The notes: generated by a model from the sequence alone, not told the origin. 64,000 nt of DNA from Gnetum montanum (GCA_015680685.1 MNCI01013660.1:27191-91190), one strand, 5' to 3'; numbered from the stretch's first letter, positions 44,727-57,287 are shown. A program made the numbers and translations.

Positions 44727-46342
44727 TATAATGATCGAAAATGTCAACAGCTAGAAGACCAAGGCTCATGGGCACATAGCCTAGCCTCGAGTTCACATGA
44801 GAGCCTATTAAAGGTAGAGATGAGGTGCCATAAATGGTCTTATTGATCAAATAGGAACTTACTAGATTTAGCTAGGGTGTAGCATGGTTAGCTGCAATGT
44901 TGATGTGAAACAATGCTAAGTGTCTAAGTGGTGTCAACGGTCTCAATATTTTCGGCAAAAATGAGGGTGCCAACATGGAAAGATTGCCATTCAAATGTAG
45001 TTTTAAGTGTGACAATGCGATGAAATAGCAAAAAATGTAAATAAAATGCTAAAAATACAAACAAAGAGAGAGAGAAATAGAACACCACCCCAAATAGGGT
45101 TGAGCATAGCTAATACCAAAAGAAGTTAGAAGGTACATAGCGTACAACAGGCATAGTGGACAACATAGTCATTGTCTTAGAGGTATTTGCATTTGTTGGG
45201 TTGGTCATTATGGTGTACCATTGACTGCAGTGTTCTCGTGGGCTGTGGTGGTCTACAACTTTGTTAATATGCCTTTGGTTCTCTTCCAAGAACTCTTTAG
45301 GTTTGCCAAGTCTATGGTTTGCTGATTTGTGAGCTCTAAAATTTGCTGATGCTTCAATTTTGTCAATCCCAAAAATGTTGAGAGTAGGGGTATTTATAGG
45401 GCTAGGTTTAGCATGGAATGTGAGGTGAATGCCACATGGAAAGGGGATAGTTAGGACTACACTATCACTTCCCTACGCTTTCCACTAAGGTTGATGGTGT
45501 TATGCTTTGCCATGCTCTGCAAGACTTTGTGAGACTGTGAGACTATGACTACATTGCTAATTTCATGTGCATGTGCCAAGAGGATTGCAAGGTACTTGAA
45601 AAAATAAAATTTTGGAGACTATGCTCTAGGACTATGCTCTCCATTATCTTACATGGGGTAGAGCGTAGTCACAATTTTGGGGACAAAAGGAGATACAAAA
45701 GAGATGCACTTTGCTAACTCCACTTGTCAAAGATGAGTCTAAGCTGAGTTGAGTGCCAATGTTTCCATGCTATGGAGGCCACTAGAGGTCGTTTTGGCTA
45801 ACTGCACTTGACTAGGTTTTGGACTGGCGGAGAGCGTAGTCCCACACTTTTAAAAATTTTGTAGAAAAGGTGGCTATGTGCTGACTATGCTTTCCAATAG
45901 GTTGACTACGCTTTGGGGTATTGAGGAGTGTAGTCTCAACACTTAGAAAAAATTGCAAAACTAGCTTTTGTGTTAATTACACTTGGCTATGCTTTGGGTT
46001 GGGGGAGAGTGTAGTCTCAACACTTAGAAAAATCTACAAAAACTAGGCCTTGATGCTGACTAAACTCTCCACAAGAGGTTGACTATGCTCTGGGGTATTG
46101 GAGAGCATAGTCTTAGCACTTAGAGAAATTTGCAACTTTTGGCTTCATAATGGCACTTAGAAAAAATTATTTGTAGCTTTTGACTTCATGATGACACTTA
46201 GAAAAAATTGCAGAACTAGCCTTTATGCTAGATACTCTCTCTACTGGAGGTTGACTACTCTTTAGGACAGTGAAGAGCGTAGTCCCAACACTTAGAAAAT
46301 TCTATAGTCTAGGTGTTGTAGTCCAAATTTGATGGTGTTTTA
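44727..46342 (-). repeat. Element F 5' LTR
   Basis: TATAATGATCG (TGTAACGATTG in the partner) to GATGGTGTTTTA. Matches 30649-32260 over the full length, including the hairpin subrepeats at 45830-46320. Confidence 0.88.
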
Positions 46343-46621
46343 GCTACAGGCACTCGAGAAAATATTCTAAGTTTGCAATGTAAAAACTACAAGAGTTTAG
46401 CTACTACTATTACTTGAATGCCCATAAACATAGCTAGGAGCTTGTATTATAGTTTTTTCTATAGAACTTCATTGATGGGGCCTCGTTAACATAGCAAATG
46501 CTACATCAATGCAACCCCATTGATGAGGTAACATCACATAAATAGGGACCCATTGACTGAGGCTGATCAACAAGGCCATGTCAACGAGAGTCCATCGATG
46601 TGACACTTTGATGCTTCATCA
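46343..46621 (-). repeat. Element E 3' LTR, second part
   Basis: GCTACAGGCACTCG resumes E's LTR after F. It contains the U3 array and ends GCTTCATCA, followed by TACCCCCAC, the complement of the polypurine tract (46622-46630). Confidence 0.88.
46445..46599 (-). promoter_or_regulatory. Element E 3' LTR U3 array (ATCAAT/ATTGAT boxes)
   Basis: Boxes of ATYRAY or RTYAAY type start at 46471, 46485, 46505, 46519, 46533, 46552, 46566, 46580 and 46594: spacing 14, 20, 14, 14, 19, 14, 14, 14. In LTR orientation a TATAATAC sequence follows the last box after 25 bp. The layout is that of the GATATC arrays in A-D with a different box. Confidence 0.7.
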
Positions 46622-49600
46622 TACCCCCACAACTAAATGAAAATTCATCCTTGAGTTCCCGTACAAAATTGGGGATGGATAAGATTATTGACTGACTCTT
46701 AAGAAAATAAATTAAATTGACAAAACTAAGTTCTTGAGTGTACAAATCAACAAATTGCAAAAATTGTGATGTTCATGACACAAAATTAAACACCTTGATG
46801 TGACTACACAAAATTTAATAACACATCCTTGATGGTGTGAAGACGATGGAGAAGATTAGATAGTCCTAGGTGGTGGAGGCTCCTAAGGCTTGTGGTTCTT
46901 GTAGACATCTACAAATCTTTAAGTGCAATGACATTCAGTATAAATGCTACAGATGCATTAAGTGTTTTAGCAATTTGATCAGTGACCACTTTTGTTGCTA
47001 TCTCTTATCCCTAGTGCTGCATCACCAAAACTATTTCCCCCTCACTCTCCTCCAAGCACACCGAGAAGGTCTTAGCATTCCCAGAGATTTTTGGGAGTGA
47101 CTATTATTCTATGAGAGATACTATGACCTCTCTGGTGCTCAGATTTGACCTCATAGGTAGCTGCATTCTTTGGGACAAGAAAATGGATCCACCCTCATCC
47201 ATCAAGCTAATCATTCAGGCCACGTCATTAAGATGACTCATGGCTATTCTGTATACGGATGGGTCCACATGACTCATGCCTACTCATTTCTCTTGTTCAC
47301 TCAAGAGCCATTCTCTATATTTGTGCAATCATTGGATGATTACAACGATTTCTGGCATAGTTTTTTGAGTGGTAGGTGGAGGTGGTGGTCGTTGCTTCTC
47401 TTATTGGATAGTGGTTGTAGGCATTTTATCCTTCATCATTTTTGCCTAGTTGGTGGCTAGAACAATTCTGATAATGTCCTTGGGGTAACGTACTATTCCT
47501 TCCCTTGAACAAAGTTTTTTGATGAGGCATGGGAAGGGGAGTGCCTTCCTTCTACATTCATTTTTTAAACCTTATTTCCATCTCTAAATAGATTAGTTGT
47601 GAAAGGTTGATGGGGAACTTCCCACTCAGAGCGATGCATGCTTGGGTAGAGAAGGTGGTGATTTTGCTTGGCTTCACTATGGGATTGAGGTGGAAGGCTG
47701 CAATCTTGTAATGAATCCTCTTTGTTGGAGTGAGTGTGACAAAAGTTTTGCGGTTGACACCATAGCACCATTGCACCCATTCTTTTTTGATAATGGGATC
47801 CACCTACATTAGGATCTTAGTAAGATTTGTCCCTGTTTCAAGTAACCTAAGCACTACAGCAATGGCCTACACTGAGTAGGACACTGAGATGTCCTTGATT
47901 TTGACCATTGAATTANATGTAGTGCTTAGGTTACTTGAAACAGGGACAAATCTTACTAAGATCCNCATGGGAGAGGCCTCTAGTTGGTCTTGTACTTCTC
48001 TTGGTGCATGCTTTAGAAAAGAACCAAAATTTAACTCTTGGAGCATCAATTTTTAGACCTCCCTTGATTTAATTTAATTTAGGCAAGCCTTTGTTAAGGT
48101 CACTTCAAGATTTTTTGGTTGCATTGGTGCATCATCTTGATGGGAGTGTTCTGTTACTACTACTACTGTTGGTTTTGGAATCTATTCAATAGATTCCACC
48201 TCCACCTCTTCCCTAAAAAGACCTATGGCACCGGTTGCAAGAAGTTCTTCTTGGGGCTATTCTTGGCCCCTTCCCATTCTAGATCATTTCTCCCTTGTTG
48301 GGATGATCCTGCTTCTTGCGTGTGCTTTCCTTTTGGTGCCATCTATGATCACAACACATCCATGGATTATTAAATATAATGTGTAATTCTAAATATTTGA
48401 ATACCTTCTCTTGTTAGTTACTTGGCTATGTTTGAATCATGGTAGATTGATTATTTTATTAATTATTTATTATAATTATCACTGGAGCTTGTTGGAGAGG
48501 TTTAACTCTTGTAATTTGATGTTTAGTAGTTGATTTTTTAGTTAAACCTTTGTGAGAGTTAGAAAAAATTGTGAAAATTTTTCTATTAAAAATGGTACAT
48601 TTGTGCCCCCCATGATGAAGAGCTTACCTCTGGTAGCTATAGGGTTGAAGAACAAAGTGATTTGGATAAATTGTTTGAAAGTTATGGGCTCTAAAAAATT
48701 GAAAAACTCCTTTGGTGTTTGTGAGAAAATGTAAATTTTTCAAAGTGGAGTTGTGTATATATATAGTATTTTCCCCTAATGTCAATAGGACCCATTGGCA
48801 AAAATTTTCAAATGTCAATATCTCTAAAANNCCCCCCCCCCCCACCAATATTAGGCACATGCCTTGTTTTTCCTTGCATAACCTTAACCTAAGGAGTTCA
48901 TGGCCCCATAGGTGATTAATAGATGATGGAAGTTAAGGACTAACACTTGGAAGATTCTACCTAAGAATTCAAGTACATTAGACCAAAACATGGAACTAAG
49001 AACATGGACACTAGTAGTGAGGTGAATTATGGTTAGCATAGATGGATAATAGAGAAGGTGGAATGGAATTCCAAACTAGGATAATAAGAAATCACTTGTA
49101 AATTTTGTGTTTAAAATGACCTAAGAAGATACATCCTTATTTTAGACCAAAACCAACCTCTTTCAGTGACTTCGCATCATTACTTCAAGATCGATGCATC
49201 CCCTTGAGACACAAGAGCACACCTAGATAATAACCACCATTCCATAAAAAGTATAAAAGAGAAGTAGGAAGCAAGATAGGACCTTAGTTAGAGGGGACCA
49301 TCAGGCATGGGTAACATGTCTTTCTAGTCTCATAACCAATGCTTGTAGCCTGTTTATTCATCTCAAGGGTGTGCTTTGAGTTCCCATCATGTTTTATTTA
49401 TTTTATTTTAGTTTTCTCTCTTTCTCTTTTCTTTTTGAATGGGAACCACACCATGCAAAGACTTTATTTAACTTCCTATTATTAGAACATGAAACAGTAA
49501 GAAGTTGATTAAAAACACTCAAGCACCTAAGTATTGAGTCTTCTTAAAGTCACATCCTATACAAACCTTTGAATCCTTCTCAATTCTAGAAACTACCAAG

Positions 49601-50060
49601 GTTACAAATTTATTAAAAGTTGATTTAATGAAAAAGGACCTCAAACTTTCAAAATAAGGAAAACCATAGAGTTTGTGGATGGGCGGATGTCATGGACTCA
49701 TTGCCTGCTTCATGAAAAAGAAACCATGACTGAGCTATCGATACAAAAATTCAAAAATAGAAACCAAAAATTAGCAAACCAAAAACATAAAGCACAAACC
49801 ATCATTAGTAGCAACTACAACACCACTGTGTCTTGTTGGCATTTAGCAAAAACTTGAAAATCACACTCAAACAAATCTAAGGAAAATATATAAGAAAATG
49901 TCAAAATATTCAAGAAAGATTTCAATGTACTAATGATGATGTAGAATAAAAAAAATTAAAATAAAAAAGATGAAAAATAAATAACTTGTAAAATCAAAAA
50001 TATGGAAAACGAAAAATAGAAAAACTAAGGAGCCATATGGATGATTTAGCATGGATGGCC
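46622..50060 (-). other. Element E 3' internal region with extra reading frame remnant
   Basis: Longer than in A and C (about 3.4 kb). The 48870-50060 part matches A's 6572-8000 region in complement. The 46640-48860 part is absent from A, B and C and contains the extra frame at 47550-48342. It also has ambiguous bases (47916, 47965, 48830-48831), a C12 run (48832-48843), and a 47-bp perfect inverted repeat (47812-47858 against 47918-47964). Confidence 0.6.
47550..48342 (-). pseudogene. Extra reading frame of element E, between integrase and 3' LTR, broken
   Basis: The ATG at 48342 opens MAPKGKHTQEAGSSQ, like MAPKRGKEGGPSQ in D (23761). A later block (47558-47803) reads WVQWCYGVNRKTFVTLTPTK and IALSGKFPINLSQLIYLEME. 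The second phrase resembles the region (small-residue run, G-x-P/S-I-N-x-x-x-x-I) of 'putative plant transposon protein' frames carried by plant gypsy elements. That identity is tentative. Stops and ambiguous bases prevent a continuous reading. Confidence 0.4.
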
Positions 50061-50149
50061 ATCTCCCCCATGACTAAGTTGGAAGAAGGAGATCCGAAAA
50101 ATTGAACGTGATTGTCCATTAATTGAGGTATTCGTTGCATTGGCTTGCT

Positions 50150-51360
50150 TGGGCTCATGGAAAAGCTTCACTTATTGGATGTTAACAAATTGCATTTTAT
50201 TTAGACTCCTAGGTTTGTATATGGTCATGGCTCCAGAAGGAAAGGTTTCAGTAATTACATAAGGTTCCTCCCACAATGTTTGGAATTTTTTTATGGTACA
50301 TGTGTGGGGTTCCAATAGAGAACCTTATCTCCTAGTTGAAATTTTACTTTTCATATTCTTAGGTCATGACATTACTTGTTGAATGCCTTGTGAACTTCAT
50401 TCAAAGATAGGACCACTAATTGATTTTTATCTAGTACATTGAGGTTGATCAATCTTTATTTTTATGCTAGGCTTAGGTGAAGATTTAGCTCACATGCTAT
50501 TGGGAGTGTATAGAGCTCAAATTGAATCAAGACCATTGGAAGTTTTCCATACACTAGCTCGTAGGGGGAGTAGCCAATAGGGAGTTTCCATGTTGAGTGA
50601 TAGGTCCAAAGGGCATCATTGAGTTTTTATCTCTTCTATATTTTCTTATGATCCTTGTTAGGATCTTTGTGAGCTCCCCATTAATTATCTTTGCTTGACT
50701 ATTGGCTTGGGGATGGTAGGATGTTGTTAATTTATGTTCAACCCCTAAGTGTTGCATAAGTTTTTGAAAAGTTGCACCTATAAAATGAGTTTCATTGTTA
50801 GAAATTAATGCACGTGACATCCAAAACCTATTTACAACATCTTGTTGTACAAATCTAGAAGCATTAAATGATGTAAAATCAATGATGGCTACTACTTCTA
50901 TCCATTTGGTGTAGTAGTCAACTGCTATGATGATATATGCTTTTCCATTGGACATGGATGTGATGGGACCCATGAAGTCAATGCCCCATATGCTGGAGGG
51001 TTCTAATGGTTGAATCCATTATTGAGGATCCTCCATTCGAGTGGTCATTCCACCATCTCTTTGATAACATTCACAAGATCAAATAACTGGTGGGCATCCC
51101 TAAAGATTATAGGCCAATAGTATCCTGCCATCAGGATTTTTACGGTCGTGTGTCCCCTTGCACAGTGGCCTCTGCAAGGGCCTTTGTGAGCATCTTAGAG
51201 AACACATAGTTAATCTACATTAGGGACACACCAATGAACCAAGCCATTGGCACACACCTTGTAAAGGTGTTTTTTGATTTCCATGAAGTACTTTTCTCGA
51301 TGAAGAAATAATTGTTTCTTCCTAATGTCTAGACCTTGTGGCATCTCTTGAGTGAGAAGG
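50150..51360 (-). pseudogene. Element E integrase, degenerate
   Basis: 50554-50973 in complement reads [40 protein letters not shown] and TTSYHPQANSQAKIINGELT. The second catalytic Asp is Asn (ISNNETHF) and the Glu of NGQAEV is Lys (NSQAK), so two of three catalytic residues are lost. The C-terminal module is at 50190-50400 and the N-terminal zinc region at 51040-51200. Confidence 0.82.
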
Positions 51361-51399
51361 TAAGTGAAGATGCCATCATACCATGTTTTTTCTATAAGA

Positions 51400-51960
51400 A
51401 TTTATCCATTTATTACTCCTATAAAGATGAGTTCATCTAGAAATTGATCAAAAAGCAAGCTCTCCTCCTCTTTGTTATTCCATTTTAATTAAGAAAGATG
51501 GTCTGTGGCCACATTCTCAGTTTCTTTTCAATCTACCATTATGAGATCGAATGCTTGTAAGATCACAAGCCACCATATGATATGGGGGCTCACCATTGTC
51601 TTGTTCATTAGGAAGTGGATGGAACTATGGTCTATGTGCACAAATACTTTATAGCCAAGCACATAGTGCCTGAACTTTCAAGAGCATACACCACTACCAT
51701 TAATTCTTTCTTAGTTTTAGTGTAATTCAACTATGCACTCACAATGCTTTATCTCACGTAGTGGATGTAATATGGATGTTTCTTATCATCCAACTATGTA
51801 AACACAACTTCCAAAGCATAATTGGATGCATCTATCATTATGTGAAATGGTCTAAACCAATATAGTACACATACAATTGGAGTTTCTATGAGTTTATCTT
51901 TTAGTTGTTGAAATGCATGTTCACATTCCTTGGTCTAGATGAATGGAGCATCTTTATTTG
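51400..51960 (-). pseudogene. Element E RNase H domain, degenerate
   Basis: The complement shows broken-frame equivalents of YKVFVHIDHSSIHFLMNK (51590-51660), the conserved RWLVILQAFDL-type segment (51540-51590) and VATDHLSXL (51480-51510). Order and spacing match A and C. No long open frame remains. Confidence 0.72.
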
Positions 51961-52760
51961 TAAGCTCAACCAACAGCTTTGTAATCTTAGAGAAACTCTC
52001 TATGAATCACTGGTAGTAGCCATTATATCCAAGGAACAATCAAACATCTTTAACTATCTCTAGTTGGTGTGTGATTCCTTGGATTACTGATATCTTTTTA
52101 AGGTATACCTCAATCCCTTATTGTGAAATCTGGTGCCATGGTACTATGTCCTCCTGGACCATTAGATACCAATTGAGCTTAAGGTTTATTTCAACATAAG
52201 TACCTACTCAAGGAAATCTAAGGCTTGCTCAAATGTAGCCCTATAGGTAGAGAAGTCATCCATAAAGACTTCTACCCAGCTACCAATCTATTGTTGGAAA
52301 ATATTGAGGACCAAGCATTGAAATGGTGCGGGGGCATTGCACAAACCAAATGGCATCTTACAATATGCAAAAGTCCTCAAGGGACTTGTGAATGTAGTCT
52401 TGACCTAAACTTCTGGTGTAATTTGGATTTCGTTATAGCCACTATAACCATCCAAGAAGCTATAATAGTAATGCCTAGAAATGGTGTCCAACACTTGGTC
52501 CACAAATGGTAATGGAAAATGGTCTTTAAATGTTGTCATGTTTAATAGTCTAAAGTTGATGTAGATCCACCACTTATCATCTTTATTTGTTACAATTATG
52601 AGTAGGCTAACCCATTTACTATGAATGATGGGATAGATGAATCCTACCTTGAGGAGTTATCTAGGTCCTCGTTAATGACCTATTTCAGCTTGGGGTTCAG
52701 CTACCTTTGTGGCTACCTTCTTGGCTTCATAGTTGAGTTAGTATAAATGTGATGCTAGCA
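51960..52760 (-). pseudogene. Element E reverse transcriptase domain, degenerate
   Basis: The complement gives FLDGYSGYNEI-type motif A near 52450-52480 with its Asp, FGLCNAPAPFQ near 52320-52350, and VFMDDFSTY near 52245-52275, so the FMDD motif is intact. LGYNGYYQ-type connection sequence lies near 52000-52040. Frames are broken many times. Confidence 0.82.
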
Positions 52761-53715
52761 TATCCTTAGATCAATTCCAATTAGCTTTGGATATGACTAA
52801 GAAAATGTTGTTGGCCATTTGTTAACCACCTTTAATAACTTTTTTTTTTATTTAGGAGCAAGTTTGGTATTGACTATAACCAACTTGTTATTATTAAAAA
52901 ATGCATATTCCATATCGAGTGGTAGAGTTTTTAACTATAGGGGATCCTAATTGAAATTATCAGGGATTTATAAATCTCCCCAATAGGTATGATTATCTTC
53001 ATCATTAGAGAGTTGGTGATGAACTTGCTCAAGTTCATCAATGCCTTTGACATAAGCACCTGTCAAGTTCTCAATTGGTTCCTTGCATAATGTGCTACTG
53101 TTAGAGTTAACTATCAGCCGCTGGGTGCTCTCTTATTTTGTGGCTGTTGTGTACAAACACTTTTGGATATCTGTGTCTTGTGCACATTGATTACATTCTT
53201 TAATGTATGTACTTTTAATGGAGTAGATCTTTTGCACACAATTGCACCCATTATCACTATACGTGATGCATGGAATACACTTCTTCTCTAAGCATCCAAA
53301 TTCATTTTCCTTGGAGATTTTCAAGAAGAGGTCCCTTATGCCCATTCGTGCATTGACTGTGCTTAACCATGCCCTTCCCATAATGCTAGCGAAGTCACCT
53401 TTGTAGTTCTCAACCTTGATCATTAGAAAATCGGTAGAATAGGACCACCTACTATCTATGGTCACAATGTCCTTCACTAGTCCCAAACGGGTAGTGATTG
53501 ATTGGTCTACCAATTCCAAATGGATGTTGCTCTTCTTGAGAGACACTAGGTTCCAAACCTTGTACATGTCATGAGAGATGAGATTGATATAAGAACTAGA
53601 ATCAAGAAGAGCCTTGCATAGCTCATGTCTAGTGATTTGTAAGTAAATAAGAGAACTTCCTAGGTTAGATCTTTTCATGGGAAGGTTGCCAACCTTGATT
53701 CAATCAGAAACAACA
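52760..53715 (-). pseudogene. Element E protease domain and linker
   Basis: 53133-53678 is readable over 181 residues: LIYLQITRHELCKALLDSSS (active site Asp-Ser-Ser), NIHLELVDQSIT, SIMGRAWLSTVNARMGIRDL, then the Cys-rich end SDNGCNCVQK and ECNQCAQDTDIQKCLY. It is the longest open protease frame in the window. Linker 52760-53130 matches that of A and C. Confidence 0.82.
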
Positions 53716-56178
53716 TGAGTTAGCATCACAATGCAAATATGAGGTAAGTTTTGGTTTGAAAAGTACTCAAATGTGTTTGATGCAAAGGATGAGGGTGGTG
53801 GAGATATAGGACGACCAACCACATTCAATTATGAGGGTTTTGGAGGATAAAAATTATCATTTCCTAGAACAGTTATCTAAACCACTTAGCTAGAAGGCTA
53901 GATGTAAATTCATAGCCCTCATAGCATTTCATTGTTGCAAATATGAGGGAATTTCATCTTGCATGGATGGAGCAGGGGGTAACTAGGTAGAGGATGAAGG
54001 GATGTGTGTATATGCATGTGGAGGATGGTATGGATATGCGTGCTCTCCTCGAGTAGCTGGTGAATGAGTTCGATGGCACTCTAGAGGATAATAGTGATGC
54101 TGGAATGATGCATAGCTTGCAGAGCTTCATGGAGAAATGGGTTATTGAACATAGTACCCATATGGATCTGATTACCTATAAGGGTACTACTATCTTGGCT
54201 ATGACATTTCCCATGATTGTGGTTGGTGCCACTGTTGGTATTGCTCATATGGTTGTGATGGAACTCCACTTGGATAATAAGCTTATTATTGTTGGTGGAA
54301 CTACCTTGGATTACCTTGAGGATAAGGAAATCATCTAGGTGCTTGCCTATGTGATAATCAAGGATTTAGCATGTACATCATAGACTCTTGTATGTGTGAC
54401 ACCATAGGACAACATCCCTTAGGATGTTTATATTGACACATGTCATAGCTAGTATCATCATCTGAGTCTATCTCCATAACTTCTTCTACTACAATAGCTT
54501 TTCCCTTACCTCTCCAGTAGGCATGTTTAGCTTCTTTCTACCTCCTGTAGTCATAATCACTATTATGTTCTTTGGATGCTTTTGAGATCTTCATAGCAAT
54601 TTGCAACTTTTCATCTAAAGAGTTCCATAATTTATCAACCTTAGCTAAAATATTGTAAAATTTTTTTTGGATGGGCAAGGTTTTCCTATTCACAAACTCA
54701 TCAAGTGATGACTCCTCCTTATCATAGAATCAAACCTTCCTTTTCCTAATGGAAGGATCCGTATTATATTTCTCTACACTTTCAATTTTTCGCAATTCAC
54801 CATCTTCTTTTGCAACCTACTCTGTCAGCCTTTATATCTGATGAGCTCTCAGTTTGGATAGTCTTCCTTGGGCATAAACACTAAGAGTTTTTTTAGTTTT
54901 TGCTCTGAGTCCATCTATGATGTGGTAGAGTTGTTCTCTCTAAGAGTAACCATGACCAGGGAATTGGCGCAAGAGAGAATAATATCTGCCCATGGTGGCA
55001 TCCAAGGGTTCATGATTTCCCTGTTTCCAGCCTTGGATTTGCCTTTTTAGATTAGATACTCTTGAGTATGTCTGGTATTTATCATTAAATAGCTCAAGCA
55101 GTATACTTCATTGGTAGATGGATGCTAGCTCAAATGATTCGTACCAACTTTTAGCCTCTTTTATGAGTGTCTTGGGGAAGAGCTTGAGTTTCTACCAATC
55201 ATTTTCAATGTTCTGTAAGGCATAGGCATTGTGGAAAGCTTGTAGATGTGTCTACGAATCAGAGTTCTATCCCCCCTCAAATCTTGGGATATTGTTCATG
55301 TCTAAGCGCTTGATCCAATTATCTTTCACATGCCTAGTTGGGATCTTAACTACCTCTGCAATGTTAAGCATGCTTCGAGTCACCAATAGAAGCTCATCAT
55401 CATCATGATTTCATTATTATCAATGATGTCCTTTGTTACCCCTTCATTCATTATAGGCTTGGTGATTAGCATTGTTGCCTCTCTGGTCACCTCCATCATA
55501 GTTGTTTCATTTAAGGCATCTTTCAAAATCAGAAGAGGAAGAAGAAGTAGATGCAGATGAAGAGGGTGAAGAGGGAGGAGGATTGCCTCCACCATGAAAC
55601 TAGTAATTCCCCTTGGTTATCATGGTTGCATTCATCAATTTTCTTATCATTTTGATGCTTGTTTAATCCCTTACCTTGACTACCATCTTTTCCTAAACCT
55701 AAATTGTGATTGCAGACTGCAAATTTAGGGTTACACCCTCATTTCTAATAACAAAGGGTAGAGAATCTTCATGCTTAGAGCCCTCAGAGATAGGATCCTT
55801 GTTATTGTCTTAGTTTAGTAGAAACAAGGGATTAGTGAACCATTTCCCCTTTGCATCCTCATGATGCCTCTCCTGATGTTGAGCTCACCTAAGTTGTGTT
55901 TCAATGGGATGGTGGTCTTGACTGTCATAACCATTCAAAATTTATTCCTCATGAAGTTCCAAGATGCCTAAATTTTTTATATTTTGAAGCAGCATCCTGG
56001 GTACAGATCAATCGAGGGGCAATACAATGTTATCTTTCATATCACGCCATCGTAGTTGCTCATTCGGATGTAGGATGAAGGAGAAATCAAGCACATACTC
56101 ATTTGGATAAGTATATATCACTTTTCACTCTTGTGGGATCATCAATTTCATATCATTTTGCCTATGAGAAGAAGACAT
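53716..56178 (-). pseudogene. gag: Element E gag, degenerate
   Basis: The start (complement of CAT at 56176-56178) reads MSSSHRQND, corresponding to the gag start in A, C and D. The core at 54790-55330 has equivalents of YQTYSRVSNLKRQIQGWK and YSLLRQFPGHGYS. The knuckle near 54400-54450 reads DMCQYKHPKGCC (first Cys lost). A Tyr/Pro/Gln-rich tail lies at 53930-54340. Confidence 0.75.
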
Positions 56179-56310
56179 TTTGTAAACAAATAAAGTATTA
56201 GTGTTCTTTTGTAATTATATGTCGTGTGAGAGTAATGTTGACCTTAAGTTCATCCAATGAATTTAATAATGTTTACTAATCCTAGATAGTGCATGTTTTA
56301 ACAAACAAAG

Positions 56311-56328
56311 TCCCTAGTAATGATGCCA
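56311..56328 (-). other. Element E primer-binding site
   Basis: The complement TGGCATCATTACTAGGGA lies one base from the LTR end. tRNA-Asp type; all differences from the canonical 18-mer are transitions. Confidence 0.82.
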
Positions 56329-56329
56329 A

Positions 56330-57287
56330 TGATGAGCAATTGAAGGTATCCCTATGCTCAACCATGTGAATCACAAAGCATTCACATGTAATCTGATTGA
56401 ATTCCGTGGCCTCTATAGTTTCTAGTACACTAGTCTTTTAGGAAGTGAACCTTGCCCTATGGTCATTTGTTGTCTTCCCAATTACACTTGTGAAGTTTAA
56501 AGGTATGGTTAAGTGTAACTGAGGCATATGATTTTTATCATTTTATGTGTTAGGTTCTTTAGTTCTTAAAAAGAGAGATAAAGTAATTTAATGACTAATT
56601 TGATTTAACTAACTAACTGATCTCTAACTAGTCCTAACATAAGCATCCAATCTCACTTTCCATACACATCCTAAACCCATGTATCCACTATTGGATTACC
56701 AAGTGTTACACTACTGGGTACACCAAGCAATAACACTGCTAGGATTACCAAGCAAATACGTGCTTACGCTTGAAGCAGTCATACTTATGTACTTAATCTA
56801 TTTAGCTTAATTGATGAAAGTATAATTTAGCTTAATGTCACTTAATTGATTAAATATTTAATAAAAACAATGAATGTATAAATAAAGTATTTAAACTATC
56901 TATAATACTACAAGGTTTATTAAGAAGCTTATCTTTATTGTCATACACACTGGTGTGGTTCAGGTACAACAATGCTCAAATAAAGATCTATATAATTAAT
57001 GACTCTTGCAGTGGGTACTCGGGAAAATATTCTAACTTCTAAATGTAAAAACTATAAGAGTTCAACTAATACTATTACTTGTATGCCCATAAACATGGCT
57101 AGGAGCTTGTATTTACAGTTTTTGCTATAGAATTGCATCGACAAGGCCTCGTCAATGTAGCAAATGCTATGTTAATACGACCTTGTCAATGGGGCAACAC
57201 CATGTAAATGAGGCTTCATTGATGAGGTCCCATCAATGAGGTGGCATCAACAAGGATCCATCAATGTGACACTTTGATGCTTCATTA
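56330..57287 (-). repeat. Element E 5' LTR
   Basis: 958 bp from TGATGAGC to TTCATTA. Matches 29979-30648 plus 46343-46621 (949 bp together). The U3 array at 57137-57265 lies next to the outer end; the degenerate TATA (complement TGTAAATA, 57110-57117) follows. Confidence 0.9.
57110..57265 (-). promoter_or_regulatory. Element E 5' LTR U3 array (ATCAAT/ATTGAT boxes)
   Basis: Boxes start at 57137, 57151, 57171, 57185, 57199 (degenerate), 57218, 57232, 57246 and 57260: spacing 14, 20, 14, 14, 19, 14, 14, 14, the same as in E's other LTR. A TATA-like TGTAAATA begins 25 bp after the last box in LTR orientation. Confidence 0.7.

Larger units (their letters stand above)
30649..46342 (-). mobile_element. 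Element F: Tat-like Ty3/gypsy, non-autonomous, minus strand
   Basis: LTRs of 1612 and 1616 bp at 30649-32260 and 44727-46342 share their whole length. Target duplication ACTAC/GCTAC (4 of 5) sits at 30644-30648 and 46343-46347. Minus-strand gag (about 41900-43500) and a Tat-type protease (40750-41450) set the orientation. No RT, RNase H or integrase is recognisable. A + strand reading frame with intron-like breaks lies between protease and 3' LTR (36001-39545), the place where Tat-lineage elements are known to carry antisense frames. Confidence 0.82.
29979..57287 (-). mobile_element. Element E: Athila-like Ty3/gypsy, minus strand, carrying F inside its 3' LTR
   Basis: Reverse-complement order: 5' LTR 56330-57287, tRNA-Asp PBS, gag, protease, RT, RNase H, integrase, extra reading frame, PPT, 3' LTR 46343-46621 plus 29979-30648. 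Proteins match A and C along their length. E's own length without F is about 11.6 kb. All domains are decayed. The LTR pair differs visibly throughout, so E is old; F, being inside it, is younger. Confidence 0.88.

Noticed and set aside
47565-47803. Reading the 81-residue block as a standalone cellular gene
   Set aside because: It lies between integrase and 3' LTR of element E on the element's coding strand and follows the MAPK frame; an element-encoded extra frame is more likely.
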